IMG/VR virus record: IMGVR_UViG_3300047564_001323
Coordinates: 1-32,030 of that record
Strand: one strand, 5' to 3'
Length of the DNA stretch: 32,030 nt
DNA from: a virus
The notes under the pieces are model-generated. The model was not told where the DNA came from. It saw only the letters and a program-made list of their open reading frames with translations, and did no database searches. Positions 1 to 6,944 of the stretch are shown piece after piece (position 1 is the stretch's first letter; each line of letters begins with the position of its first letter). The position numbers and the translations under genes were made by a program.

Positions 1-1
1 T

Positions 2-397
2 ATCAATCGTTATTTGAAAGAGTTGGATTTCTATGTTTCGTTTAATCTTAGTGAAAACTTTGAGGAAACCATCAAGTCACGTTATCGTGATGACTTCTCT
101 TATGCTTCTTTTAGCGAAGGTGAAAAAATGCGAATAGACTTAGCTCTATTGTTCACATGGAGAACCATCGCTAAGATGAAGAATAGTGCTAACACCAACC
201 TTCTTATCTTAGATGAAATCTTTGATAGTAGTTTGGATACTTCTGGCACAGAAGACTTCATGAAGATCCTTAGAACTTTCTCTGACAATACAAATGTATT
301 TGTGATCTCTCACAAACCAGACGTACTGCAGGACAAGTTCAATAAGATTTTGAGAATAGAAAAGAAGCAAAACTTCTCTGTTATAACAGAAGAATAA
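2..397 (+). CDS. gp46: gp46 recombination endonuclease subunit, C-terminal part (5' end outside window)
   Basis: The reading frame is open from the window edge, so this is the last ~131 residues of a longer protein. It matches the C-terminal ATPase lobe of the SbcC/Rad50-type gp46. An ABC signature-like stretch (SFSEGEKMRIDLALLF) is followed by a Walker B strand (NLLILDEIFDSSLD) and the D-loop and switch-His region (VFVISHKP). In T4, gp46 works with nuclease gp47 to resect DNA ends for recombination-dependent replication; that role is family knowledge. The stop codon TAA lies inside a late-promoter-like heptamer at 394-400. No RBS can be judged because the start is missing. Confidence 0.9.
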   Translation: MNRYLKELDFYVSFNLSENFEETIKSRYRDDFSYASFSEGEKMRIDLALLFTWRTIAKMKNSANTNLLILDEIFDSSLDTSGTEDFMKILRTFSDNTNVFVISHKPDVLQDKFNKILRIEKKQNFSVITEE

Positions 398-400
398 ATA
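394..400 (+). promoter_or_regulatory. T4-late-like promoter motif ATAAATA
   Basis: ATAAATA matches the T4 late consensus (TATAAATA) and the cyanophage late motif (NTAAATA). It sits 18 nt before the ATG at 419. Its TAA (395-397) is also the stop codon of gp46. Assigned by motif and position only. Confidence 0.5.
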
Positions 401-418
401 GTAAATCATACATTTGTC

Positions 419-613
419 ATGGCACACTACAAACCCTATACTCCAGAGTGGCATCGAAAAAGATATCTGAAAGAAGCTATCGATAAGTATCTGGATGAAC
501 AAATTGATAATGAAGTAATCTTGACTGATCTTTCTGATATCCTTTCTGAAAGATCTGAGAAGGCATATCAAGAATTTGCTAAACTGAATGATTTGGAATC
601 TAGAATCAAATAA
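419..613 (+). CDS. small conserved-type cyanophage protein, unknown function
   Basis: 64 residues, acidic and helical in appearance, with no transmembrane segment or recognisable catalytic motif. It begins MAHYKPYTPEWHRKRYLKEA, with a Trp/Arg/Tyr-rich start followed by amphipathic helices. The ATG lies 18 nt after a late-like motif, which suggests late transcription. The stop overlaps the next possible ATG as TAATG at 611-615. I recall similar short proteins near gp46 in other cyanomyoviruses, but I assign no function. Confidence 0.75.
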   Translation: MAHYKPYTPEWHRKRYLKEAIDKYLDEQIDNEVILTDLSDILSERSEKAYQEFAKLNDLESRIK

Positions 614-642
614 TGTTAACAAACCCTATCTGGAGATTGTAT

Positions 643-963
643 ATGCTTTCTACACAATATCGTTTACGCTTAGAAGGTATTTGTAATAAGATTGCTAAAC
701 ATGAAGAGGTGAGTTTGGAAGAAATGATATGGGCAGAGAAGCTTGCAAAAGCAAATAGAACTGCTGCTACGATGCTTCGTCAAGCAAGAAGGACCGCTGA
801 GAATCCCGACATGCAGGAGGGAGATATGGACGATTTTTTAAATCAACTTGACATCGGCGGCACAGGGCTTGACAGGTTCGGCAAAAGGGGTTTTAATAGT
901 GTGGATGACATGGTGGACTGGTTCACCGAAGACAAACCCGACGACTGGAGGCAACGTGACTAA
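643..963 (+). CDS. conserved-type cyanophage protein, unknown function
   Basis: 106 residues from the ATG at 643, which has a GGAG Shine-Dalgarno at 632-635. An in-frame ATG at 613 would add ten residues but has no ribosome site. The N-terminal two thirds are helical (YRLRLEGICNKIAKHEEVS, then an Ala/Lys-rich helix). The C-terminus is acidic and glycine-containing (GGTGLDRFG ... DWFTEDKPDDW). No enzyme motif is visible. The stop overlaps the GTG start of the next small gene by 8 nt. Confidence 0.75.
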   Translation: MLSTQYRLRLEGICNKIAKHEEVSLEEMIWAEKLAKANRTAATMLRQARRTAENPDMQEGDMDDFLNQLDIGGTGLDRFGKRGFNSVDDMVDWFTEDKPDDWRQRD

Positions 964-1132
964 CGTACCCAACTGGCAGCATCACTCCAAGAAGGAGCAA
1001 AAGCGCCATCTCAAGCCACAGGCATTACGACAGGCGAAAGCCCGTCTGAGCCACTTCAAGAAGTGTCACATGAACCCTGCCAAGCGCAGGGTTTCTTCGT
1101 ATTATAGGGTCATCCAAGAGACACCAGCATGA
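956..1132 (+). CDS. small basic protein, GTG start, unknown function
   Basis: 58 residues from GTG at 956, which has GGAG at 947-950 five bases upstream. The frame is open further upstream but only as a shadow of the preceding gene. The product is strongly basic and rich in Lys, Arg, His and Gln (NWQHHSKKEQKRHLKPQALR), so nucleic-acid binding is possible but unproven. The stop overlaps the next start as ATGA at 1129-1132. A terminator-like hairpin lies within its 3' half, which is odd for a coding region. The whole 840-1130 segment looks more GC-rich by eye than its surroundings. Existence of the gene is moderately supported. Confidence 0.5.
   Translation: MTNVPNWQHHSKKEQKRHLKPQALRQAKARLSHFKKCHMNPAKRRVSSYYRVIQETPA
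1073..1097 (+). terminator. terminator-like hairpin
   Basis: AACCCTGC (1073-1080), loop CAAGC, then GCAGGGTT (1086-1093): an 8-bp perfect stem followed by a mixed T-rich tail TCTTC. It would end transcription just before the CobT-like gene, but it lies inside the small ORF 956-1132. The weak T-tract makes it only plausible. Confidence 0.45.
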
Positions 1133-3243
1133 ACAACGTCAAAGACCAGCTCGCTCGCCTGCTCGCCCAAGAGGATCTGATCGTAGAGCATCGCCAGGTT
1201 GAGACCGCACAGTTCAACGTAGAGACTCGTGTGCTCACTCTTCCTATGTGGAAGAAGGCTAGTAACGATGTTCTTGACTTGCTGATCGCTCATGAGGTTG
1301 GTCATGCTCTGTATACTCCTAATGACTGGTCGTTCGAGAACGAAGTCCCTGTTCAGTTTGTGAATGTGACTGAGGACATTCGTATCGAGAAGATGATGAA
1401 GCGTCGCTATCCTGGTCTTGCTAAGACGTTCTTCCGTGGATACAAAGACCTTAGCGATCAAGACTTCTTTGCTCTCGGTGACTCTGATCTGACCACCTAC
1501 AATATTGCTGACCGTCTCAATATTCATTTCAAGATCGGTAACTTTATCACTGTTCCTTTCACTCAAGAGGAAGAAGAGTTTATTTCGATTGCAAATTCTC
1601 TAGAGACTTTTGCTGATGCTGTTGAGTTTGCAAAGGTTCTCTTTAAGTATTGCAAGGATGCTGTCAAGCAGAAAGAGCCAGATCTTGATATCGATCTTCC
1701 CCAGTCTCCTCAATCTGGTTCTAGTCAAAATCCCTCTCAGGATTTTGGGAATGAAGGTGACTCTGATTCTGAGGATGAGCAGGAGAACCAAGGAGTTTCT
1801 CCAGATCTTTCTGGATCTCGCTCTCCTGAATCTAAGGATAGTGAGGACCAGATGGATGATCTGGGTGCTGGTAGGCATGACACCGATGTTAAGACTGATG
1901 CCAACTTCAACGACTTTGTTAAGGATCTGATCGATGAGAACCAGTCAGAGTATGACTACATCGAGATGCCGAACTTTGACTGGGATCAAGTTATTGTTCC
2001 CAACAATCGTGTTCATGAGCATATCGAATCTAGCTGGATTGCAAACGGTTTCGATGATAACCACACTGAGTTCTATCGTGTTGATTCTGAGTACAGACAG
2101 TTCAAGAAGTCTTGTCTCCAAGAAGTCAACTATCTGGTAAAAGAGTTTGAGTGCAAGAAGTCTGCTGCTTCCTATGCTCGCTCTAGTACTTCTCGGACTG
2201 GAGTTCTCGATTGCACTAAGTTGCATACCTACAAGTACAACGAAGATCTCTTTAAGAAAGTTACCAACCTTCATCAGGGTAAGAATCACGGTTTGATTTT
2301 CAATCTTGATTGGTCTGGTTCTATGCAGGAGACCATCTTCTCTACCTTCAAGCAGTTGATCAGCTTGGTTACTTTCTGCCGCAAAGTCGGTATTGCCTAT
2401 ACCGTATATGCTTTTAGTGATGGTTGGATTCCTGAGACCGCTCGTGATTACAGTCACAACGAAGCGAACAAGCTCTGGATTCACCCAGACTTCTCCATGC
2501 TGACTCTTCTCAGCAGCAAGTCCAACAACTCTCAGCACGAGAGGCAGTGTCGCAGTCTGTTCAGGATTGCAGCATCTCACGGTCGGGTAAACTTCCCCAC
2601 CTACTACCCTATTGCTCGCAAGATGCACCTCTCTGGTACGCCTCTTAATGAAGCAGTTCTGTCTATGTTCCATGTTGTTCCTAAGTTCAAGCAAGAGAAC
2701 AAGTGTGAGAAAGTTCACATCATTAATCTGACTGACGGTGAGGGTCATCCCATCTGCCGCAGTAAGATGGTTCGTAGCTATCGTGATGAATCTGATGTGA
2801 TCATTCGCAATCACATTCATCCCAATTGCCTGCTTCGCGATCGCAAGACTGGCAAGACCTATAAGTTTGGTTACAATCAGTGGGCACAGACTGGCACGTT
2901 CGTGGAGAACTTCCGTGATCGTTTCCCAGAGTGTGAGATCATTTCAATAAGACTTCTTGCAAGTCGTGAATGGAATCGTTACAAGACTTGCGATGTCCCC
3001 TTTAAGCATGATATTGTTGTGAAGGCAGACGAGGAATGGAAGAAGACTCGTTCTTACATCAACCCTCATACTGCATACACTCTTTCTTATGTTCTTCGCA
3101 GCGAAAGTCTCGACAACGATGTTGAGTTTGAAGTAAGTGAAGATGCTTCAAAAGCACAGATCAAGAACGCATTCAAAAAGTCCTTGACTGGCAAGAAAGC
3201 TAACAAGAAGATTCTTTCCTCCTTTATCGAGCAGATCGCATGA
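1129..3243 (+). CDS. cobT: CobT-like protein: HExxH metallopeptidase-like domain plus vWA (MIDAS) domain
   Basis: 704 residues. The N-terminal domain has a zinc-peptidase motif HEVGH (residues 55-59), followed about 25 residues later by NVTEDIRIEK, a likely third-ligand helix. Next is a Ser/Asp/Glu-rich low-complexity linker (about 190-255). The C-terminal half contains a von Willebrand A MIDAS motif DWSGS (394-398). Annotations of cyanophage relatives call this CobT or a peptidase. Pairing with the MoxR/CobS-type AAA+ ATPase at 4170 fits the general MoxR-vWA chaperone pairing. I infer a protein-remodelling or proteolytic role rather than true cobalt chelation. The start overlaps the previous stop (ATGA), and the stop overlaps the next ATG. 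Confidence 0.8.
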   Translation: MNNVKDQLARLLAQEDLIVEHRQVETAQFNVETRVLTLPMWKKASNDVLDLLIAHEVGHALYTPNDWSFENEVPVQFVNVTEDIRIEKMMKRRYPGLAKTFFRGYKDLSDQDFFALGDSDLTTYNIADRLNIHFKIGNFITVPFTQEEEEFISIANSLETFADAVEFAKVLFKYCKDAVKQKEPDLDIDLPQSPQSGSSQNPSQDFGNEGDSDSEDEQENQGVSPDLSGSRSPESKDSEDQMDDLGAGRHDTDVKTDANFNDFVKDLIDENQSEYDYIEMPNFDWDQVIVPNNRVHEHIESSWIANGFDDNHTEFYRVDSEYRQFKKSCLQEVNYLVKEFECKKSAASYARSSTSRTGVLDCTKLHTYKYNEDLFKKVTNLHQGKNHGLIFNLDWSGSMQETIFSTFKQLISLVTFCRKVGIAYTVYAFSDGWIPETARDYSHNEANKLWIHPDFSMLTLLSSKSNNSQHERQCRSLFRIAASHGRVNFPTYYPIARKMHLSGTPLNEAVLSMFHVVPKFKQENKCEKVHIINLTDGEGHPICRSKMVRSYRDESDVIIRNHIHPNCLLRDRKTGKTYKFGYNQWAQTGTFVENFRDRFPECEIISIRLLASREWNRYKTCDVPFKHDIVVKADEEWKKTRSYINPHTAYTLSYVLRSESLDNDVEFEVSEDASKAQIKNAFKKSLTGKKANKKILSSFIEQIA

Positions 3244-3767
3244 ACATTTTTGCAACTGATCCATCTCCTCGCAAATCAGCTCAGGTTCTTCCTGATAAGC
3301 ATGTCGTGAAGATGCCACTTGAATGTTGTCAGATGATTTCTATCATCTATTCAAAGTGGTATCATGACTGGGGTGTTGTGCCCAAAAAAGATAAGCAACC
3401 CTATGAGACAAAGGGTGGTGCATTTCGCAACCATCCCTGCACAAAATGGGCAGCAGAAAATATCTACAATCTTGCTTGGTTGATCCAGCACGGATGTGCC
3501 TTGACAACGGAATATACATATAGGTATAATAAAGTACATGCTTGTGCGTACTCTCTTTTTGAAGCTAAAAAGATTTTTCATCTAAAAACATTAGAGGCAA
3601 TCACTTGCTATAGCATGGCATCAGACTTTGCTAGAGCCATGCCTGATGAATATAAGTTAGACACTTCCATAGACACATTTACTGCATACAAAATGTATGT
3701 TGCATCTAAACCTTGGGCAGCTTCAAATTATCTGCGTAAACCTGATCGAAAACCTGACTGGATATGA
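3240..3767 (+). CDS. conserved phage protein of the NIFxTDP...DKHVVKMPLE type
   Basis: 175 residues starting MNIFATDPSPRKSAQVLPDK, followed by HVVKMPLECCQM and later FRNHPCTKWAAENIYNLAWL. I recognise this set of motifs from many phage hypothetical proteins but know no verified activity. The conserved Asp, Lys, His, His-Pro-Cys and Trp residues suggest an enzyme. It has ATGA overlaps on both sides (CobT-like gene before, speD after), so translation is probably coupled. A sigma70-consensus promoter lies within its coding sequence at 3501-3530. Confidence 0.8.
   Translation: MNIFATDPSPRKSAQVLPDKHVVKMPLECCQMISIIYSKWYHDWGVVPKKDKQPYETKGGAFRNHPCTKWAAENIYNLAWLIQHGCALTTEYTYRYNKVHACAYSLFEAKKIFHLKTLEAITCYSMASDFARAMPDEYKLDTSIDTFTAYKMYVASKPWAASNYLRKPDRKPDWI
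3501..3530 (+). promoter_or_regulatory. intragenic sigma70 promoter, TTGACA-N18-TATAAT
   Basis: TTGACA (3501-3506) and TATAAT (3525-3530) are both perfect hexamers with an 18-bp spacer. The expected start is near 3537, about 230 nt before speD. It lies inside an open reading frame, so it would give speD transcription independent of the upstream operon. Chance occurrence of a perfect pair in a window of this size is low. Confidence 0.6.
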
Positions 3768-4099
3768 TACACATTTTATTTACTTTGAAAGGATGCCCAC
3801 ATAATCTTTTAGATGATGAAGGATGGATCAGGGATACAATCTATATGGCATCTAAGAAGTGTAACTCAACCTTGCTTGCTTTGAATTCTCATAAGTTCGA
3901 ACCTCAAGGTGTTACCTGTGTTGCTATGTTAGCTGAGAGTCATATCAGCATCCACACTTGGCCAGAGGAAGGTATGGCAGTGTGTGATGTTTTTACTTGT
4001 GGAGATCATACAGATCCTCAAGCTGGAGTAGATTGGATGTATCAGGAGCTAGAAGCAACGAACATAATTACTCAGCAGTTCGTCCGACCACTTTCATAA
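3764..4099 (+). CDS. speD: S-adenosylmethionine decarboxylase proenzyme (SpeD)
   Basis: 111 residues, the size of the short prokaryotic class of AdoMet decarboxylases. The self-cleavage site is in LAESHISIHTWPE, with Ser59 the predicted pyruvoyl precursor. His64 and Cys79 (VFTCG) lie 5 and 15 residues further on, the same spacing as Ser63/His68/Cys83 in the Thermotoga enzyme. The enzyme makes the aminopropyl donor for spermidine, a polyamine step carried by many cyanophages. The start overlaps the preceding stop (ATGA), and a strong terminator follows the stop by about 10 nt. Expression could come from the operon or from the intragenic promoter at 3501. Confidence 0.93.
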   Translation: MIHILFTLKGCPHNLLDDEGWIRDTIYMASKKCNSTLLALNSHKFEPQGVTCVAMLAESHISIHTWPEEGMAVCDVFTCGDHTDPQAGVDWMYQELEATNIITQQFVRPLS

Positions 4100-4109
4100 G
4101 TGTCCACTG

Positions 4110-4131
4110 CCCGCCCTCCAGGCGGGTTTTT
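4110..4131 (+). terminator. intrinsic terminator after speD
   Basis: CCCGCC (4110-4115), loop CTCCA, GGCGGG (4121-4126), then five T. This short GC-only stem with a T-tract ends the unit that runs through speD. Confidence 0.85.
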
Positions 4132-4169
4132 GCTTTATGATATGTCCATACCAATCAAGGAAACCACTT

Positions 4170-5276
4170 ATGACTTCCAACTTTGTTGCTGAAATTCGTT
4201 CTGAGTATGGCGAGACTGTCACTGCTGCTGACGTGAAGGCATTTGCTCGCAGCAAAGGTGTTTCGTATCCTACTGTTACTCGGTATCTGGAGCCCTTCAA
4301 AGTCAAGCGTGGCACTTGGAACCTGACTGTGCAGGAGCGTCTTGAGCAAACCTATCAAGCTCCTGCTGCTGTTGTTAATGTTACCGCTCGGGAAGATCAG
4401 AACTTGATTCCTGCTAAAGACCATCAATATGTCCCGTTCGGGAACTTTTCTGACATCAAGAAGATCATCAAGTCTGGCATCTTCTATCCCACATTCATCA
4501 CTGGTCTCTCTGGTAACGGTAAGACTTTCTCTGTTGAGCAAGCATGTGCCCAGCTGGGTCGTGAGTTGATTCGTGTCAATATCACCATCGAGACTGACGA
4601 GGATGACCTGATTGGTGGTTTCCGTCTTGTCAACGGTGAAACTGCCTGGCACAACGGTCCTGTGATCGAAGCTCTTGAGCGTGGTGCTATTCTGCTGCTT
4701 GATGAGATTGACCTGGCATCTAACAAGATCCTGTGTCTCCAATCTATTCTTGAAGGTAAGGGTGTCTTCCTGAAGAAGATCGGTCGTTTCGTCAATCCTG
4801 CTGCTGGGTTCAACGTCTTTGCTACTGCCAACACCAAAGGTAAGGGTAGTGATGACGGTCGCTTCATCGGCACCAACGTTCTCAACGAAGCATTCCTTGA
4901 GCGTTTCCCCGTGACCTTTGAGCAGGAGTATCCTGCTCCTGCTACTGAGCAGAAGATCCTTGAGGGTGTTTCTCTGGATCTCGGTATTACAGATCGTGAC
5001 TTCTGCAAGCGTCTTGTTGACTGGGCAGACATTATCCGTAAGACTTTCTATGACGGTGGTATCGATGAGATCATCAGCACCCGCCGTCTTGTTCACATCA
5101 TTCGTGCCTATAGTATCTTCAACGACAAAGCAAAAGCTATCCAATCTTGCATCAATCGTTTTGATTCCGAGACTAAGCAAGCTTTTGTTGAATTGTATGA
5201 TAAAGTAGATGTGGATGTAAACTTTGGAGATAGAGATGATCGATCTGTGGAAGCAGTACAGGGAAGCCCTTTTTGA
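4170..5276 (+). CDS. cobS: CobS/MoxR-type AAA+ ATPase
   Basis: 368 residues from the ATG at 4170, which has AAGG about 9 nt upstream. An upstream in-frame ATG at 4137 lies next to the terminator and is unlikely. The N-terminus resembles a small DNA-binding helix-turn-helix (VSYPTVTRYLEPFK, about 31-44). The AAA+ core has Walker A GLSGNGKT (112-119), Walker B LLLDEID (about 175-181) and a later STRRLVH arginine segment. Phage relatives are annotated as cobaltochelatase subunit CobS. Sequence alone supports a MoxR/CobS ATPase that probably acts with the vWA protein at 1129. Its last 41 bases overlap the start of the bilin reductase gene. Confidence 0.88.
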   Translation: MTSNFVAEIRSEYGETVTAADVKAFARSKGVSYPTVTRYLEPFKVKRGTWNLTVQERLEQTYQAPAAVVNVTAREDQNLIPAKDHQYVPFGNFSDIKKIIKSGIFYPTFITGLSGNGKTFSVEQACAQLGRELIRVNITIETDEDDLIGGFRLVNGETAWHNGPVIEALERGAILLLDEIDLASNKILCLQSILEGKGVFLKKIGRFVNPAAGFNVFATANTKGKGSDDGRFIGTNVLNEAFLERFPVTFEQEYPAPATEQKILEGVSLDLGITDRDFCKRLVDWADIIRKTFYDGGIDEIISTRRLVHIIRAYSIFNDKAKAIQSCINRFDSETKQAFVELYDKVDVDVNFGDRDDRSVEAVQGSPF

Positions 5277-5859
5277 GACTTTCCCTGACCTAGAATGGGG
5301 AGGTAGTTGGGCTCGATGGTCTGAAAACGATACAGACCTAAGAGCTCAAATCTACACCAGTCCCCACTTTATTAAGTCTAGGGAGGTTTTGATTTGGGAT
5401 GAGAAAGCTTGTATCTATAACAATATTCTCTACCCTAAGACTGGATCAAATCTCCCTTGTTTCGGAATGGACCTGATGGGTTTCTTTGAAAAGAAAGTCA
5501 TTATCGTTTTTGACTTCCAGCACCCAACAGAAAACTATATGTTCTCTGTTCCTGGTCTTCCAAAGGCAGAAGGTTCATTCAGATTTTTTGAACCTGGCAA
5601 TCACTTCTCTGAGAATGTGTATGTTGCCAAGTGTACCATGTCCCAAGTTAACGATCATCTTCCGATTTTTAAGCAGTACTTGACTGCATACAAGGATATG
5701 GTAGAATGTAGTTGTCCTACTGGAGAAGATACCTCTGTGTATGCTGACTTTGACAGGTATATGACAAAGCTAGATCCAGTTGGAGGTTACCTCTCAAGTA
5801 AATTCGGTAAAGAAAAATCCGAATCTCTTGTAAATGATTTCCTTTTTTGCTATGGTTAA
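5236..5859 (+). CDS. pebS: ferredoxin-dependent bilin reductase, PebS type (phycoerythrobilin synthase)
   Basis: 207 residues from the ATG at 5236, which has GGAGA at 5226-5230. An in-frame TTG at 5224 is less likely. It closely resembles phage PebS as I remember it: LYPKTGSNLPCFGMDL, KKVIIVFDFQHP, GNHFSENVYVAKC, and VNDFLFCYG at the C-terminus. Asp79 (GMDL) and Asp180 (KLDPV) are 101 residues apart, the same separation as the catalytic Asp105/Asp206 of P-SSM2 PebS. PebS reduces biliverdin IXa to phycoerythrobilin in two steps using ferredoxin. The protein is about 25 residues shorter at the N-terminus than that reference. No heme oxygenase gene lies next to it in this window. PcyA or PebA specificity cannot be fully excluded. 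Confidence 0.85.
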   Translation: MIDLWKQYREALFETFPDLEWGGSWARWSENDTDLRAQIYTSPHFIKSREVLIWDEKACIYNNILYPKTGSNLPCFGMDLMGFFEKKVIIVFDFQHPTENYMFSVPGLPKAEGSFRFFEPGNHFSENVYVAKCTMSQVNDHLPIFKQYLTAYKDMVECSCPTGEDTSVYADFDRYMTKLDPVGGYLSSKFGKEKSESLVNDFLFCYG

Positions 5860-5884
5860 TTCTTGGTCCCTACTTTATGATGTT

Positions 5885-6289
5885 ATGAACGAAGACAAAA
5901 TTGTTTTGAACTATGATCGTGACCCCGTTGTCGATTATGCTCCTGGCAGTAGTCTCACTATCACTGGCGGCAGCTTCTCTGATTCTTTTAACTCTGCTGT
6001 AAAATACAAGTATGAAGAAGATAAAATTATTCGTGAGCTCCTTGAATATGTGCGTGGAACTTATCAGCAGCACTATTCAGCTGGTGATGATAAAATCCAG
6101 ACCCTTGATCTGATTGAAGCTTGCGGTGACGGTGAACCATTCTGTCGCAGTAACATCCTGAAGTATGCTTCTCGATATGACAGGAAGGGATCTGCCCGCA
6201 GGGATATTCTGAAGATCCTTCACTACGCAGTTCTTCTGCTACACTTTAACGATAAAAATGCAAAGCGTGATACCTATGAAACTTTCTAA
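5885..6289 (+). CDS. DUF3310-like small phage protein
   Basis: About 134 residues from the ATG at 5885. In-frame ATGs at 5834 and 5852 overlap pebS and also lack a good ribosome site, so the start is uncertain. The C-terminal half fits the DUF3310/SaV pattern seen in many phages: QHYSAGDDKIQTLDLIEACG, then NILKYASRYDRKGSARRDILK. Some relatives are loosely annotated as nucleotide kinases, but no P-loop is visible here. The gene lies directly upstream of the clamp gene and overlaps its start by 14 nt, so translational coupling with gp45 is likely. Confidence 0.65.
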   Translation: MNEDKIVLNYDRDPVVDYAPGSSLTITGGSFSDSFNSAVKYKYEEDKIIRELLEYVRGTYQQHYSAGDDKIQTLDLIEACGDGEPFCRSNILKYASRYDRKGSARRDILKILHYAVLLLHFNDKNAKRDTYETF

Positions 6290-6944
6290 AAGCACCCTCG
6301 ACATCCTGAAGAATTTCTCTACTATCAATCAGTCGATCTGCTTTAAGAAAGGTAGCAACATTTCTACGCTTTCAATCCAAAAGAACATCCTTGGTCGTTG
6401 TGCAGTAGAAGAAACATTCCCTCGGGACTTCGCTATCTATGATCTCAGTGAGTTTCTTTCTGGACTCACTTTGTTTAATGATGCTGAGTTTGATTTCTCC
6501 AACGAGAACTATCTGACCATCAAGGACAGCAGGAACAAGACTCGTTATTTCTTTGCTGATCCTTCTGTCATTACTACACCTCCAGATAAAAAAGTAGATC
6601 TACCCAGTAAAGAAGTTTCCTTCTTGGTATCTGCATCTGACCTTTCTAACATCGTAAAGGCAGCTGGTATCTATGGTGTAGAAGATCTCTCCGTAGTCGG
6701 TAATGGGTCAACTATCGATCTGGTTGTGAGAGACAAAAAGAACGACACCTCTAACAGCTATGCTGTAAGTGTTGGGGAGACCACCTCCGACTTCTGTTTC
6801 AACTTTAAAGTGGAAACACTTAAGCTTCTGCCTGGTGATTATTCTGTCACTGTTAGTAAGCACAACGCATCTCTCTTCAGACATGCTACACTTGACCTGG
6901 AATATTTGATTGCCCTTGAACCCGACTCTAAGTATGAAGGATGA
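6276..6944 (+). CDS. gp45: gp45 DNA polymerase sliding clamp
   Basis: 222 residues from the ATG at 6276. The N-terminus MKLSKSTLDILKNFSTINQ aligns with T4 gp45, which fixes this start over the in-frame ATG at 6258. The length is close to the T4 protein (228). The C-terminus (YLIALEPDS) also matches the clamp family. It forms the trimeric ring tethering gp43 to DNA. In T4 it also activates late transcription by linking replication to the late sigma factor, which is relevant to the NTAAATA motifs in this window. It overlaps gp44 by 11 nt. Confidence 0.93.
   Translation: MKLSKSTLDILKNFSTINQSICFKKGSNISTLSIQKNILGRCAVEETFPRDFAIYDLSEFLSGLTLFNDAEFDFSNENYLTIKDSRNKTRYFFADPSVITTPPDKKVDLPSKEVSFLVSASDLSNIVKAAGIYGVEDLSVVGNGSTIDLVVRDKKNDTSNSYAVSVGETTSDFCFNFKVETLKLLPGDYSVTVSKHNASLFRHATLDLEYLIALEPDSKYEG

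Noticed and set aside
869-897. TTGACA with TTTAAT 17 bp downstream, as a promoter for the CobT-like gene
   Set aside because: The -10 lacks the essential A at position 2, and the site lies in a GC-richer coding stretch. Too weak to list.
1945-2820. Long minus-strand open frame opposite the CobT-like gene
   Set aside because: The + strand frame has clear domain motifs. The opposite frame is Leu/Arg/Ser-rich with no motif and is a codon-bias shadow. The same holds for minus-strand frames at 4155-5180, 11961-12659 and 30495-31151.
4136-4141. TATGAT box before cobS (and a similar one at 5876-5881 before the DUF3310-like gene)
   Set aside because: No -35-like hexamer at 16-18 bp in either place; a -10-like match alone is common in AT-rich DNA.
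1129-5276. Reading CobT/CobS as proof of vitamin B12 synthesis
   Set aside because: No large chelatase subunit or other cobalamin gene is present, and the domains equally fit a MoxR-vWA pair.
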